64,000 nucleotides of DNA from Alnus glutinosa (GCF_958979055.1 NC_084893.1:26367487-26431486), one strand, 5' to 3'; shown: positions 1 to 13,405, counted from the first letter of the stretch. The notes: a model not told the origin generated them from the sequence alone. Numbers and translations: made by a program.

Positions 1-214
1 CAAGGACCATTATATGTCCCACTATCAGTATCAGAAGGATGTCAAACCGTAGCCTAGTAGTTATCCAGGCTATCCACCCAGAATGGATTCTCACAAGCAA
101 ATCAAATTATTACCTTTCATATCATATTCGTCTCAAACGAAACCATAAACGGAAAATTCACATATTACCAATGAAATATAAATGGAAACTCACTAATGAG
201 AGACAAAAAATTAC

Positions 215-734
215 ATTTGGTCAAGCTGTTTGTTTACTTCCTCAACCTCCTCCAGATCCGTAAGCAATTGGCGCACAATCGCCCCGTACGTCAAGGTAAA
301 CAGCTCAGCATTCTACACCATTTTCAAATTTCATAGATCAACAACACAATAAGAGAGTCATTAAATCACGAGATCGCGTATCAATTGCTTAGTAACCTTG
401 CGAGTTGAGCATCAACAAGAAAAATTCAGATCAATCATAGAAATCGACACGTTCAAGAACTACGACAGAATCATCACATCCTTTAAATTAAATTTCGTTA
501 CCGAGAGAATGAAGGAAAAGAAATTACATCAAACCACACAACACAGCCAAAACAACGAAACGAAGACTCAGAATTCAAGCCGAATACTACAACGTAGCTC
601 GACTTTGTAGTTCTTTTTTCAGGTTTTTCTCGGCGATCAAACAGATAGGGAAATGAGAATTAGGGGTTCTAGCTTACCACGCGCTCAACGTTGGAGAAGA
701 TTGCGTCGCCAGTTCGAGGACCAACAGGAGCCAT
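215..734 (-). CDS. BET3: TRAPP complex subunit 3 (BET3), 5' part; exons 1 and 2, gene continues past left edge
   Basis: BET3/TRAPPC3 is a core subunit of the TRAPP tethering complexes, which act as Rab-GTPase exchange factors in ER-Golgi traffic. On the minus strand, exon 1 runs 734-678 (ATG at 734-732, 19 codons, starting MAPVGPRTGDAIF) and ends at a GTAAGC donor. Exon 2 runs 312-215 after a TAG acceptor and encodes the conserved stretch ELFTLTYGAIVRQLLTDLEE; it ends in phase 2 before GTAATT. These match the plant BET3 N-terminus without stops. Exons 3 onward must lie left of position 1. A related exon 3 is seen in the duplicated copies at 44423-44522 and 61166-61265. This is the only copy in the window with exon 1 and an open exon 2, so it is probably the functional gene. 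Confidence 0.9.
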
Positions 735-1106
735 TGTGGATCTGAGTCGAGCTCCAGAGGTTTTCTTTGGTACTTCGAGTTTTGGTTCGAGAAGACTGAG
801 TGCCAGTGACGCGACGCCTACAGTTCGAGGGATAGAATTGGGTTTGTGTGTGATGGGCCTGGCCTTTCTACGCAGTGGTTTTTGGGTGTATATCTCGGCC
901 CATATCCATTTCGGTCTGTTTGAGTTTTCTTCTCTCTTCCGTTCGTTAATTAAGACTCAAAAAACAAAAAAAAAAAGGAAGAAGAAGAACAAAGTGCCAC
1001 AAAATGTCGATACTTTTAGTATAGTTAATGGTATTATAATTTAATTAGCGAGTCATGGTTCCTCGGTGAAATGTGCGGCGGCGCTATGGTTTTTACAGTG
1101 ATATGA
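735..1106 (-). promoter_or_regulatory. BET3 upstream region (5'UTR/promoter), cut by CACTA-2
   Basis: This is the interval between the BET3 start codon (734) and the first base of the CACTA-2 element (1107). It holds no convincing ORF; a 117-codon frame on the plus strand from 691 is antisense to exon 1 and low in complexity. There is an A-rich stretch at about 959-980. No clear TATA box was identified. The native sequence upstream of 1106 resumes at 29741, beyond the transposon stack. Confidence 0.5.
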
Positions 1107-1179
1107 CACTACAAAAAATCTTACAATTGGACGCGTGTCTACAGTACCGATTACTGTCACTACAAGAAAAATGGTCTTT

Positions 1180-1760
1180 AGCGACGACCCTGAGTCGTCG
1201 CTACAGCCCTTAAAGTGGTTGCTATTGACTATTAGCAACGACTTTGGTTGTTGCAAAAGTGGTCGCTAAAACATCATCGTTAAAGACTAAATAGCGACGA
1301 CTTTTTATTTCGTCGCTGATAATGACTATTAGCGACAACAGTTGTCGTCGCTATTATTACAAATAATGGTTGCTAAAAATGCCTCCCGAGATACACTGTC
1401 GTCGCTAATGATGTACACATTAGTGACGATGTTGTGTCGTCGCTAATGGTGCACACAACAGCGACGACTCAGTGTCGTCGCTAATGTGCACACAACAACG
1501 ACGACATTGTGTCGTCGCTAATGGTGCACACAACAGCGACGACTCAGTGTCGTCGCTAATGTACACACAACAACGATGATATCGTGTCGTCGCTAATGGT
1601 GCACACAACAGCGACGACATTGTGTCGTTGCTATTGTGCACACAATAATGTGCACACAACAGCGATGACATTGTATCGTCGCTAATGTGCACACAACAAC
1701 AACGACATTATGTCGTCGCTAATGATATTTTGCATATTAATTAGGGACTACGTAAGTCAT
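1180..1760. repeat. CACTA-1 left subterminal repeats (GTCGTCGCTAAT motif)
   Basis: The motif GTCGTCGCTAAT and its complement occur many times. Between about 1420 and 1720 they sit in a tandem array with spacers containing GTGCACACAACA. In CACTA elements such subterminal repeats bind the TNPA-type protein; the same motif recurs at the other end (12340-12760). The ORF-like frame on the minus strand here is just the repeat translated. Confidence 0.85.
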
Positions 1761-3092
1761 CACTAATGACAAATAATTTTTTTTAATAAAAAAATTGTGT
1801 CAATTATATATTTTTTTTTTTTGCCAATTAATATTTTAATGTTTGGTATGAATTATCTAAATTGCATTTATTAATATGCAGAAAAGATAACAAACCAAAA
1901 ATAGAATTTTGGTTTGCCCTCGGCTCACATCTTTAAGCAAAGCATCTATCTATATTTATTAAAAAAAAGAAAAAAAGAAAAAGAAAAATACAAGAAATAA
2001 CTAAAATGCAATCCCAATTGCCAAATTGTTTAAGCATAACAATCATCCTCAAAATGAAATATGATAAAACATTAAGTATTGAAAAACTAAGTCTTCCTCG
2101 TCAAATTACATCTAGAACATTTGGTGCATCCAAAAATCTGATAAAACATTAAGTGTATCCAAAATTTAATTAATGCAACTATAATTTAACATAAGCCACA
2201 AGAGTGTCGGCGGTGGTAGATTCCCCTGGCAAAAGAATAAATAAATAATCGCTATTAGCAAACTGAAGCCCAAACAGAAATATAACACTACACTTCAAAT
2301 AAAAATAAAAACTATATTTCAATAAGCAATCATTGAGATCCTCCTTCAAAAATATATTGGAACACTAAAGCATGTTCAACGCATCAAATCCAACAGTTGA
2401 ATACTACAGAATTAAACTACTTAAAGAGCCATTTTCTAAACTTATGAATCCAATAGAAATTCGAAGTGTAAAAGGATACACACCTAAGTCAAATAATAAA
2501 CAGATACCAAATTGTACCAAGAAACAATACAATTACCAGACCATATGCTAAAATCAACTAGGCCCTTAATCTTTTAGAGTAGATAAAGCAAGGACATGGA
2601 TACGGAACTATTTATGAAGAGCATAACCGACCATAAAGTAAATTTCAAAAAATAATGCATCTGAAGTGAAAACACAAGCTGCTCCATTTTAAATACCTTT
2701 TATCTTCTCATTCAAATAAAACATCCAAATATACAAGCTATGCAACTTAATTCCAAATATAAAGTTCGAATGAAACATACCATACTCTATAACACAAAAG
2801 ACGTGAAGTTTTCGAATCGAATCTCTTTAATCTTGCCCATCAAATTGAGCAAAATTATGACCTTGTGCTCCTATAACATATAGAAAAACAAACAAAGGTG
2901 TCAACTGTCAGAAATTAGCTGTTGTTGTTCAATTAAAGCACAACAAAACATATTTGACCCACAACCATTTTACCTAAAATACGTGACAATAGAAGATCAT
3001 ATTGGCGCTTTGATTCTTTCTGAATCTCCTCAACATGTCGGTTTGCTTCTTTTTGAATCTCATCCAATACGTCGATTTGATTCATTTTGCAT
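1761..3092. other. CACTA-1 interior, 3' side of its genes; no gene seen
   Basis: This AT-rich sequence lies between the left subterminal repeats and the TNPA-like gene. It includes a run of A/T tracts near 1790-1820 and 1960-1990. No ORF of interest is present. It likely contains the 3'UTR and polyadenylation region of the transposase transcripts, which run leftward. The part near 2990-3090 resembles continued coiled-coil coding sequence (glutamate, glutamine and lysine rich) after the TNPA-like stop. Confidence 0.5.
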
Positions 3093-4497
3093 TTATTCTA
3101 TTTGTTGATCTCTTTTTCTTTCTTTTTCCAATAATTGATCTGACAACTTGGTCACTTCGAGCTTTGTTTCCTTTAACTCAAGGTTGACTTGGGTGCCATA
3201 TCGCGAATGTGAAGAGGATGGGGTAGGTATGACATATTTTCCCATCCCTCTAACATGGCCAGAACGTTTCCCACCAAAAACTTGTGTAAATATTTCATCT
3301 TCATTTAAGACAACTTCTTCGTCAACCAACATTTCTTGCATCAAATTCTGCACAAGCAACATAAACTTTAATTAAATAATTTATGCAATTCAATTATATA
3401 ATGGAAAAGTTATATTTCAATTACTTACGTATCGTTTTTCACACAGCGGAGTCACAAATGACCCATCTTTCTTTGTGTGAGAGGTCTTATAAAAGTCAAT
3501 TACTTTAGGTTCCACCCTAGTTTGTTTCTTCTGCACATAATAGACACATGATTAACATATGCTCTAAATATAATTATTAAAATAATATAATAGTATAAAA
3601 TTATTACCTTACTATGGCGATGACTAATAAAATATCTAGAGCCGAATGTGTGATTGGTCTTCAACATCGATCTATTCGCCTTATTACGTAAGGACTTACG
3701 CTTCCAATCTTCGTTGGCAAATGATTCACATATCTTATGCCACGTGGTTTGTGACATATTCTTTTGAACTTTTGTCTTGGCCATTTTTAAGTCTGTATTA
3801 CCACCGCATTTTAGGAATCTTTGATGAAGACCATAACGAAGTGTTTTATAACTATTTGATAAGGCCAACTCCACACTTGCATTGTGTTCATTCACATTCT
3901 CATCTAAATCCCACTCACTCTGAAACATAATAGATAAGAAAACAATAGTCTTAACATTTTATATTATATGTAGTAATTAACATAACATCAAACAAAAAAA
4001 CTCACCAAAACACGATTTCTTAACAGTTGCCGCTCATTTGGTGGGACATGAGTCCAAGAACCATGCCAAAGGTCGGCGTGTTGACGAACAACTATTGCCA
4101 CTCTCCTACTAAATTGACTAGCATTATCGCCTACAGGTCCTCTTGCCTCAGCAGGGATTTCTATCGGAACGGGACCATGCTCTATAAGATTACTGAACTT
4201 AATAGATTTATTCTGACCTCTTTTCTTCTTGCTGGTCATAACAGCTATGAGGCAAAATTTGAAAACCTAGTTAGTAATTTCTGGTGAAGTAGTTTGTTCA
4301 ATAACAGAGCTTATTGCATAAATATTATATGTGCACTTACAGGATGTATTGGAGGGTCCCTGTGTCATCATTGGACATGGTTGTACATCAGTTTCAATAG
4401 CCACTTGGGATCCTAAACTTGTGTCCCCATCTTTATCATTGAGCTGCAATGGCATAGAACGAGTCGTGGCCATACATCGTTTTCGTCCTCGATTCAT
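3093..4497 (-). CDS. CACTA-1 TNPA-like protein (plant Ptta/En/Spm transposase family), multi-exon
   Basis: The second gene of the element lies downstream of TNP2 on the same strand. Open exons, in order: 4497-4341 (starts MNRGRKRCMATT, ends at a GTAAGT donor); about 4244-3999 (basic start, with HADLWHGSWTHVPP); about 3921-3608 (contains the TWHKICESFANEDWK segment); about 3530-3430 (SHTKKDGSFV); about 3352-3093 (VFGGKRSGHVRGMGKYVIPT followed by a charged coiled-coil tail). The TKKDG block and the GRVRG-type block are hallmarks of the Ptta/En/Spm family, the DNA-binding partner of TNP2. No stop interrupts the exons I traced, but exon borders other than the first are approximate. The start methionine at 4497 is the first in frame. 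Confidence 0.75.
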
Positions 4498-4659
4498 TGT
4501 GTATAACTGATTCTACAATAGTAACAATGGATAAGAATATGTGAAAATATAAACATACAATAATACTCAAATGATTTCTAATGAGGCAAACAAATCATAT
4601 GCTTATATCATCTTACCATATATCACAAAACAACAAATAAATTTCACAATAGAATATAT

Positions 4660-7600
4660 TCAACACATATCATCTTCAGAGTCTGTATCAGAGTTGCAAG
4701 ATAACTCCTCTTCATGAGAGGAGTTTGTATCATTGTTTCTAGATAACTCATCTTCTTCATCGTTGCTAGATAACTCTTCTTCATCATCATAGGTTGTTTC
4801 ATTCTCCTCATTATTGGCCTCATCACTGATTAACATGCTTCTATCAACAACTATTGGTTCCACATCATCTCTACGTAACGGAGTTGAGTCTTCATCGTTT
4901 CCTTGTTGCACAGGTGCATGACCCCCAACACATTCATCTTCTTCGTCCTCATCACCAAAGCCTTCGTCATCTTCTTCAATCTCTCCCTCTAGTATAGTTG
5001 GAACATCGTATATATTTCTATGGGTCACCTTTTGTACTACTTGCCAACTACTACCCAATTTGGCATCTTTTAAGTAAAATGCTTGTGAGGCTTGGCATGC
5101 TAGGATAAATGGGTCAGATGCATACCATGTACGCGATGTATTCACACTCATAAAATGCTCATCTATTTGCATTCTTGTTCTATGCCCAATGTCCCACCAA
5201 TCACACTCAAATAAATACACACGATTTCGACCATAACGTAATACTAGAATGTTCTTCAACTCACCATAGAAGTCAATATTCTTCATGCGATGCTCACCTG
5301 GAACAATTATACCACTATTTTGGGTACGTAGAGTCCGTTTATAGTCTTTTATGTGAAACCTAACCCCATTCACAATACAACCTTTAAACATTGCAACTTG
5401 ATGATCCGGTCCGCATGCAAGATCATATATTTGTTTAGACACGGTTTCTACATTATGCCCACATATACGATGTCGGAACCAGCTTTCGAATTCGGCTTCA
5501 TGCTTACTCTGGATTTCCACAGTTCCTTCTCCTTCGATCTTGTCATAGTGTTCACTACATAAAGAATAATAATTACTCTAGCTACTTTATTATCAAGTAA
5601 ATCATGCATAAGTTAAAAGAACAATAAATCATACACTTACCGAATGTATGAAGCAATTTCGTCACAATTGTTAAGCACATACCATCGAGCCTTTGAGAGA
5701 ACCTTATCTTCAGGTTTTATAAATTTTACTGCTCCTAAAGGACGAACTCGTTGAGAGAACACAGACAAGCCTTTACTCTTTTCCACCTGCCACCCATCAC
5801 TATTCCGTTCTTCACGAGTCCATTTTGTCTCAATCCCCCGAAGATACATGGAGCAGAATGTCAAACATTCAACTGATAAATATCCCTCTGCAATTGACCC
5901 TTCCGGACGTGCTCTATTCCGCACAAATTGCTTATATTTACCAAGACATCTTTCAATTGGATACATCCAACGGAATTGTACTGGTCCTGCAAGCTCGGCC
6001 CCTCGGGGTAAATGAATAGCTACATGTATCATTATATCAAAAAAAGCTGGTGGAAATATCTTTTCCAACTTGCATAAAATTACAGGGATGTCATCCTTCA
6101 TTCGCTTCAAGACATCTAATCTCAATGTTCGTGAACATAATTCCTTAAAAAAGAAACTCAACTCAATCAATGTTGTACGTATTTCATTCGATAAATATGG
6201 ACGAATTGCAACAGGAAGTAATCGTTGAAAGAAGATGTGACAATCATGGCTTTTCATTCCCGAAATCTTACCTTCTTTGACGTTCACACACCGACTAATG
6301 TTAGATGCATACCCATCAGGGAACTTCACACCTTTCAACCAATCTAAGAAACTTATCTTCTCAGCTTTTGACAAGGTAAAATTTGCATGTGGCATTGATG
6401 TGGATGTACCATTTGGTTGTAAGTGCAAATCTTTACGTATGCCCATCACACACAAATCCTGTTGTGCCTTGAAAGTGTCCTTCGTTTTTCCATCAATATT
6501 CAGTAATGTACCTAAGACACTATCACATATGTTCTTTTCAATATGCATAACATCTAAATTGTGTCTCAGTTTCAATGTTGACCAATAAGGCAAATTAAAA
6601 AAAATACTCTTCTTCATCCAATTCAACTCATTTTCTTTGCGCTTTCGCTTTCTCGATTTTCCATTCTCATCTTTTCCAAATTGCACATTTGTTAAGTTAT
6701 TTAGTTGGTGTAGCAATTGATCACCAGATAATTCATTAGGCTTCATTCTATGCTCCTCAGTACCGTCAAAGAGAGATTTTTTTTTTGCGCCATATATGCC
6801 CCTGAGGTAAGAACCGACGATGACCCATGTAGCACGTCTTAAATCCAAACTTCAACCTTCTAAATATTGTATCCTTGTTACATACTGGACAGGCAAGCTT
6901 TCCCTTAGTAGACCACCCAGACAAGTTTCCATATGCAGGAAAATCGTTTATAGTCCATAATAATGTTGCATGCAACTTAAAATTCTCATGTGTCGACGCA
7001 TCATACGTAGGAATGCCTTCAGTCCATAATTCTTGCAAATCATCCACTAACGGTTGCAGATACACATCAATATCATTTCCAGGTGCCTTAGGTCCAGGGA
7101 TAAGTAAAGACATTATCATATATGGATCTTTCATACACCTCCACGGAGGTAAATTATACGGCACAAGTACTACTGGCCATATGCTATATGATGTACTCAT
7201 ATTACCAAATGGGTTGAAACCATCACTTGCTAAACCAAGTCGCACGTTGCGGGAGTCCTGAGCAAATTGAACATGTTCTTTATCAAACTCTTTCCACAAT
7301 ATTGAATCAGCTGGATGTCTTAGATTTCCATCATCTTGACGCCCATCTTTGTGCCACCTCATATCTTTGGCAATATCTTTCGACATAAACAACCGTTGCA
7401 ATCTCGGTTTAATTGGGAAATACCGTAAGACCTTATGTGGAATTTTCTTACCTTTACCTTTGACCGTTGCCCATCTTGAAGTTTTGCATGTTGGGCATTC
7501 TTCTTTATCAGCGTGATTCTTCCAAAAAAGTATGCAATCATTCTTACATGCATGTATCATCTCATAATATGATCTTGGTAATGCCTCTCCATCTGGGAGA

Positions 7601-8163
7601 GCTCTCTTTATCAAGTCAATCACCATATCAAACGCCTTGTTACTCATATTGCAAAGTGTTTTTATATGAAGTAGATTCACAGTGAAAGAGAGCTTTGAAA
7701 ACTTCTTACAGCCTGGATAAAGTTCACATCGGGCATCTTCCAACACTTGGTCAAAAGTTCTCGATTTGTAATCATTGGTTGTTGGACCTGGAGTAGTAGA
7801 GGATTCACCTGCATTAGCACCTAGAAATGTCCCCATACCGATGTCATTTAACATTTGTTCAACCTCATCAATATCCTCTGAACTTGCATTATCATCATTA
7901 TGATTGACATGCTCATTTATACGAAACGGGTCTTCTTCCCCATGAAATACCCATTGGGTGTAGTTCATATCAATTCCGTTAATGAACAAATCATCTTCCA
8001 CCATGTCTATAGGCTTATAATAACGATTCTCACACTTGCAACATGGACACTTGATCCTATTAAGCTCATCCACGTGACCACGTGCCATTCTAATGAATTG
8101 TTCAACACCTTTGGAATATTTCTCACCAAATCTATGAGTTTCCTGCATCCAACTCTTATCCAT
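4660..8163 (-). CDS. CACTA-1 TNP2 transposase, single frameshift in an A10 run
   Basis: This is the TNP2-type CACTA transposase. Exon 1 runs 8163-5641. It starts MDKSWMQETHRFGEKYSKG, the transposase-associated domain with a CPCCKC metal-binding motif. The catalytic tnp2 domain follows, with the conserved LASDGFNPFGNMSTS and DFPAYGNLSGWSTKG blocks, then DUF4218 (HVAIHLPRGAELAGPVQF). A GTAAGT donor at 5640 and a TAG acceptor at 5557-5555 join it to exon 2 (5554-4660), which carries DUF4216 (YLFECDWWDIGHR) and an acidic tail. The one visible lesion is a 1-nt frame change in the homopolymer at 6777-6786: the upstream frame ends a few codons later and the downstream frame continues. That may be a real mutation or a sequence error. 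Otherwise the gene is full length, so the element could be autonomous. Confidence 0.88.
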
Positions 8164-10710
8164 CTCGATCTGTGGTTAACTAAAGTCTTTGTACTAGTTT
8201 ATAAAACAAGCTACAACGGGACTGGGTCAATAAAGGTAAAATTAGTATTAGTTTTAAATAAAGCTATGAATATATACAATGCTTTTATTACACAAAGGAT
8301 AAAAAGATAAATTGCACAAAATCAACAATATGACAGTATAAAGTTATCAAACATCTTTCTTCTTCAATAACAGTCCAAGACAACTTCAAAACTATTATTA
8401 AGTAAGCACAATCTAGAACATTAGATTCGCATAGCTTGCTATAGATTTGAATTCACTGTTTTTCCTATAAGTAATATAGATTAATGTTAACCCTAATAGA
8501 TGAAAGATCAAGTAAATTGCATAGCAAAACATAATAATATGAATTATTAAAAATCTTAAGAAGTCATTTTTTCAAATTTGAAGAGATTCAATATATTGAT
8601 AAAAAACCAAAAAGCAAACTTTTGAAAATAAAAAATTTCAACTTCAAATTTGCAGTGTTTGTGATTGTGCAATGAATATTGTGTACTTACATTTTTTGGC
8701 AGCAGTAATAAATGCTTCCCTGTGGCTAATATCCGAATTATTGGCCTTGATCCTTTAGATCTCCTCTCTACATAGGAAAGAAGTTTTGTCTTACATGAGA
8801 AATGGGAATGTTATAGTTTGAATATATACAATGTTTTTATTACGCAAAGGATAAAAAGATACCCAAAAGAATCAATGGCAAATTTGTTACTTTATAAACT
8901 GATTGTATGTAGATGGCACTCGCTGCCTCTTCTTGGGAGTTGAAATGGAAAACAACAGCTCATGATTAGACAACTCAACAACAACAAAAAAAAAACCAAA
9001 ACATGGGAAGTCACCTAAAAAAAATCTCAATTCATTTGTAAATCCTCAAATTATTTACAAACTTTACAAACACACCAAAAGCAGCTCACTCTCTATTTTA
9101 CTTCAACATCAATATTCAAAACAATTATTTATGAACCACCTAAGTGCCTATTGAAAAACTATAAAACTTTTTAAAGAAAAGTGCATCCCAATTAAAAACT
9201 AAGGGAATTGAAATCGCGCGATTACTCAGAAAGTAAATATATATTTTTATATAAAAAAAAAAAAGAAAAAGAAAAAAGAAAAAAAAGAATGATGATTGTA
9301 AATAATACACATTTATTAAACAATACAAGAATATATAACTCTAGCTTTCTGAAACACTTTTCGATTGATTAACATGTTTTATCAAAATTCTAAAACTTTT
9401 AAATTAAAAAAAGGCATGACTTCGAGCATTCCTAGAAGCCTCACCAAATTTTACTCACCATTGGGAAAAAAAAAAAAAAAAAGTTGAATAGTAACATAAT
9501 TTCTCTTCTTGAATTCAAGAAAGAAATAAAAGAAAAAAACATTTAGGCTTAATTAAAACTAAAATACACAAAGACTCTTATTCTACACATATGCATGTGA
9601 ATCTAAATTAGAAGTACATTAAAACAAAATGGTTTTCTTGTGATAATTAAGAGAGATATTAAGCTTAATTGTTCTGCCTGATTGACACATCCAATAAATT
9701 AAATGACACATCCAATAAATTAAGCTTAATTTTCTACTTGATTGGCACATCCAATAAATTAAATGACCAATAGAAGTTAAATTTAAAAAGGAGATCGAGC
9801 CACAGTACATATTAAAAAAATAATCTAGTAATCCATCAAATTCATTAACAAAATGTAATCATAAAAAAACATAAACATATTAAGCTTAATTAAAAATTAA
9901 AAACACAGACATATATGCAGTACTCTTAGACGTACATGACAACAAAGACGTGGTTTTTGTGTGATAATCTAGTTGGTGTAGGCAATTTAATAATTTTCTA
10001 GTTTCAGAAAAAATAAATTAAAAAAAAAAAAAAAAACCGAATCAGTCTTGACTGCAAGCCTAAAACGATCGCCAACCCCACATGAGATAAAACTACAATT
10101 AGTTGCTCATAAACTATTTTGTGGAAAAGGGGAAAGTTTTAGGTCACATATCGCTATCAATCTATAGGTTTTAGGTGTCACCACACATACTTTCGTCCAA
10201 AATTGTCTAACAATAAAATATCCAAATCTCAATTCAAAGGTATCACTGTTTTTACTATTAGCACTAAAATAAAATAAACATAAAATTAACCTCTAAATAA
10301 TAACAGATTCAAATCCCAATTCAAAGGATCACAATTTTTTTGGGAGTAAAACGTACAGATAAATAAACATAAATTAATCTCTAAACAATGAAAGATCCAA
10401 ATCCCAAATCCCAATTCAGATCAAAACGAGATAGAGAGTGAGAGAGAGACCTGAGAGAAAGAAACTGTTTTGATGATGAGCGCCGCTTTTTTTTGTTTTC
10501 TTTGTTTTTTTTTTTTATTCTGCTTCTTAAACTATAACAAACAAGTTTTGGTTTTGTGCGGGAAAGTCTCCCGCGTGCAACTAGTGGAAGTTGTGTTTCT
10601 TTTACTTTTTTTTTTTTTGGTAAATAGCCTAGTTAGTCGTGAATGGGAGTACTGCATGCCAGATTCCATTAATTAGAATTGCTTATGGGTTGGGCAGTTG
10701 GCAAACTTTG

Positions 10711-10754
<44 letters not shown>

Positions 10755-12198
10755 CCTTCTTCTTATATATATATGCGGTTGACCAACTTTGGCCTCTCTT
10801 TCTCTCTTTTTTTTTTTTTTTTTTTTTTTTCCTTCATATATATATATATATATATATTTCTTTATTAATTTTTTTTTTTTTTTTAAAAAAAAAGACTAAA
10901 GTATTCTTATAAATTCCAAAACAAATAAAAAAAAATTAATTGTTCACAAAAATTTAAAAAATTACAATGAACCCCCTTGGTTTTTCAAACTTTTTTTTTT
11001 ATTTTTTTATTTTGTTATAATTATAATTTTTTTTTTTTTTAATTTTATGAAGCATATTTTTGTCATTGAGAGGTTGACATTGACATTTTTTTGTAGTTTA
11101 GATAGAACATTGACAATGGATCAATTTGAGGGGGTATGTGTATTTTTTTTCTAAAAAATATATAAGTTTGTTATCAATTAATTATTTGATCGTATCACGA
11201 TTAATCGGACTAATGCACAAGGATATGACAAAATCCATATATTATTATCATTATTGATCGAACTAATGCACTAGGATAATATATAATTCATATACTCACG
11301 ATCGATCGGAGTAATGCACTAGGATCGATAAAATTTTCTATCGATTAGAGTAATGCAGTACTAGTAAAACAAAGTGGGCAGCCACCCACCCTCGGCCACC
11401 TCTGGGGGTGGCCTAGCAACCCCCACACCGGCAGCCACCCCTTTGTTTTATTCATTTTTATTTTTTTAAAAACAAATATTTATATTTTATTTTTTTCATA
11501 TTTTTTTTTTATTGTAATTGACACGTGTCGACTTCTTATTGGGTATGACGTGATTGACTAACAGAATCTGTTAACATAGTAGATGGAAAATTAGCTTAGG
11601 AGTGATTCGTAATTATTATTTACCACGATGACCTCTCATGAACTTTTTGAACCATAAGAAGTGAAAAATAATTATGGCCAACCCCAGGGACCAACAGTAC
11701 AATTATCCATTTTCGCAAAAACCATGCCTACCGTCTGCTCTTTCCAGCAACTTGTTCATTGTTCCCTTTTACTTCATTTTCCTCTTTATAGATCAATTAA
11801 TCTTCATATCAAATGGAATAAAAAAATCAAACAACTTCTTCAACTCAAACCATTCTCTCGTCCAACTCTATTTTACCTTCACCTTCAGCTCTATTGCATC
11901 GGCAATGGGTTTTTTTTTTAGTTTTTATTTTTATTTTTATTTTATATATATATTTTAATAAAAAAGAAATTATTAATTTAAGGTGATTTGGCAAAAAAAA
12001 AAATTATTATTATTATTTTTTTAAATTTTTTATTTTAAAAAAGACAAAAATATCCCCAAATGCTCCGGAGCCACCCCCAAATTTTTTTTTTTTTTTAAAA
12101 AGAAATTGATCTTTTCAGTGGTATTTTCGGAAGAATATGCTACATTGCAAAATTATGAAACTTAGTTGGGGTCCATTGCAACTTTTTTTTTTTCTTTT

Positions 12199-12235
<37 letters not shown>

Positions 12236-12329
12236 TGGAGGCAAAATTGCATATTAGATTAGACTTTGGGGGGGGGGGGGGGGTAAAGTTTAGTTTTTCC
12301 AAAACAAAAAAAATTAAGTTAAATACACG
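8164..12329. other. CACTA-1 upstream region of TNP2; low complexity, no gene seen
   Basis: This is AT-rich sequence with long homopolymers: poly-A near 9250-9290, poly-T at about 10713-10755 and 10810-10830, T-rich 12180-12230, and a G run at about 12268-12283. ORFs here translate these runs and are not credible. A GA-rich stretch at 10430-10460 could be the transposase 5'UTR. A block at about 11370-11450 is GC-rich (CCACCC/GGGTGG) and resembles the core of the palindromic elements at 43569 and 60306, but I could not find ends for it. Confidence 0.5.
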
Positions 12330-12765
12330 AGATATTAGCAACGATGTGTTGTCGCTAATTTGATTCAAATATATTATTTATGGATCATTTTAGCGACGAC
12401 TATTGTGGTCACTAATAAGATCTGTCATTAGCAACAACATAGTCGTCGCTAATACTTGAGTATTAGTGACGACATATTCGTCGTCACTAATAGTCAAGTA
12501 TTAGCGACGACTATTATGGTCCCTAATAACATGCGTTATTAGCGACCACAAAGTCGTCGCTAATAAGCTAAATATTGTCGCTAATACTTTTCACGTGGGA
12601 AAAAAATTACCGCCACAATAATAACGACGACATATTAGTGACGACAATTTTGTCGTCGCTAATGTTCAAACTTTTTTTGACATTAGCAACGACCCCAAAA
12701 TGTCGTCGCTGATAAGTGACTATTAGCGACGACTTGTGGGTCGTCGCTAAAAAATTGGTCGCTGA
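12330..12765. repeat. CACTA-1 right subterminal repeats
   Basis: Multiple direct and inverted copies of TTAGCGACGAC and GTCGTCGCTAAT occur up to the right terminus. They match the motif at 1180-1760 and are the counterpart binding-site array of the same element. Confidence 0.85.
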
Positions 12766-12788
12766 AGACCATTTTTCTTGTAGTGTGT

Positions 12789-13035
12789 AGACACGCGTCC
12801 AATTAGCCACGTGTCTTTTTGACAGCGTGGCTAGTTGTATCAACACCCCAATTGGACACGTGTATTAAATACACGCGTCCAAGTAGACGTGTGTATAAAA
12901 TACACGTGTCCAATTGGACACTTGTATTTTATACAAGTGTCTAGGTAGATGCGTGTAATAATACACGCGTCCAATTGGACGCGTGTAAAAATACACGCGT
13001 CCAATTGGACACATGTATTATTACATGTGACCAAC
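12789..13035. repeat. CACTA-2 left subterminal repeats (ACACGTGTCCAATTGG type)
   Basis: Short inverted repeats built on ACACGTGTCC and ACACGCGTCC alternate with TTGGACACGTGTAT. The same vocabulary appears at 14998-15115 and at the right end of CACTA-2 (29319-29715). This sequence follows the 51 bp of CACTA-2 that precede CACTA-1. Confidence 0.8.
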
Positions 13036-13119
13036 TGGTTTTTTTTTCCAAATATATATTAAAAAAAAAAAAAAAAAACTCCTTATCTTATTAACTATAT
13101 AAATCTGTGAAATTACGGT

Positions 13120-13367
13120 GTACATAGCATATACACGTAAGGTTAGGTTTTAAAGCTATATGCTATATGTAAATTCTATACTTGGAGTTTATGTTTTTTA
13201 GGTTCCTTATTTATATATATATGGTATACTGATAAGTACGTAAACCCTAACCTAATTTACATATTGTACTATATGCATAATTAAACCAAATTTGGTGCTG
13301 TATATATATAATTAAACCAAATAGTTCAAATTAGGGTTTAGTTTTGTACACCATCTACGTTTAGAAA

Positions 13368-13405
<38 letters not shown>

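Larger units (their letters stand above)
1158..12785 (-). mobile_element. CACTA-1: near-complete CACTA (En/Spm) transposon
   Basis: The termini are CACTACAAGAAAAATGGTCT at 1158 and its inverted match ending in TTTTTCTTGTAGTG at 12785. The flanking TGT at 1155-1157 and 12786-12788 is the 3-bp target duplication. The 11.6-kb element reads on the minus strand: TNP2 transposase (8163-4660), then a TNPA-like gene (4497-3093). Both ends hold many subterminal copies of a GTCGTCGCTAAT-type motif. It is inserted 51 bp inside the left end of CACTA-2, so it arrived after that element. Confidence 0.93.

Noticed and set aside
1420-1720. Regular repeats resembling a CRISPR array or a repetitive protein (minus-strand frame rich in SSLLCAP)
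   Set aside because: They are the subterminal motif of CACTA-1, variable in spacing, lying inside matched transposon ends and recurring at the other end. The frame is only the repeat translated.
10470-10912. Small membrane-like ORFs rich in phenylalanine and leucine
   Set aside because: They are translations of poly-T and AT microsatellites within the CACTA-1 upstream region.
11360-11640. A further MITE with GC-rich core in CACTA-1
   Set aside because: The core resembles the element at 43569, but I could not find matching inverted ends or a target duplication, so it is mentioned only as a possible remnant.
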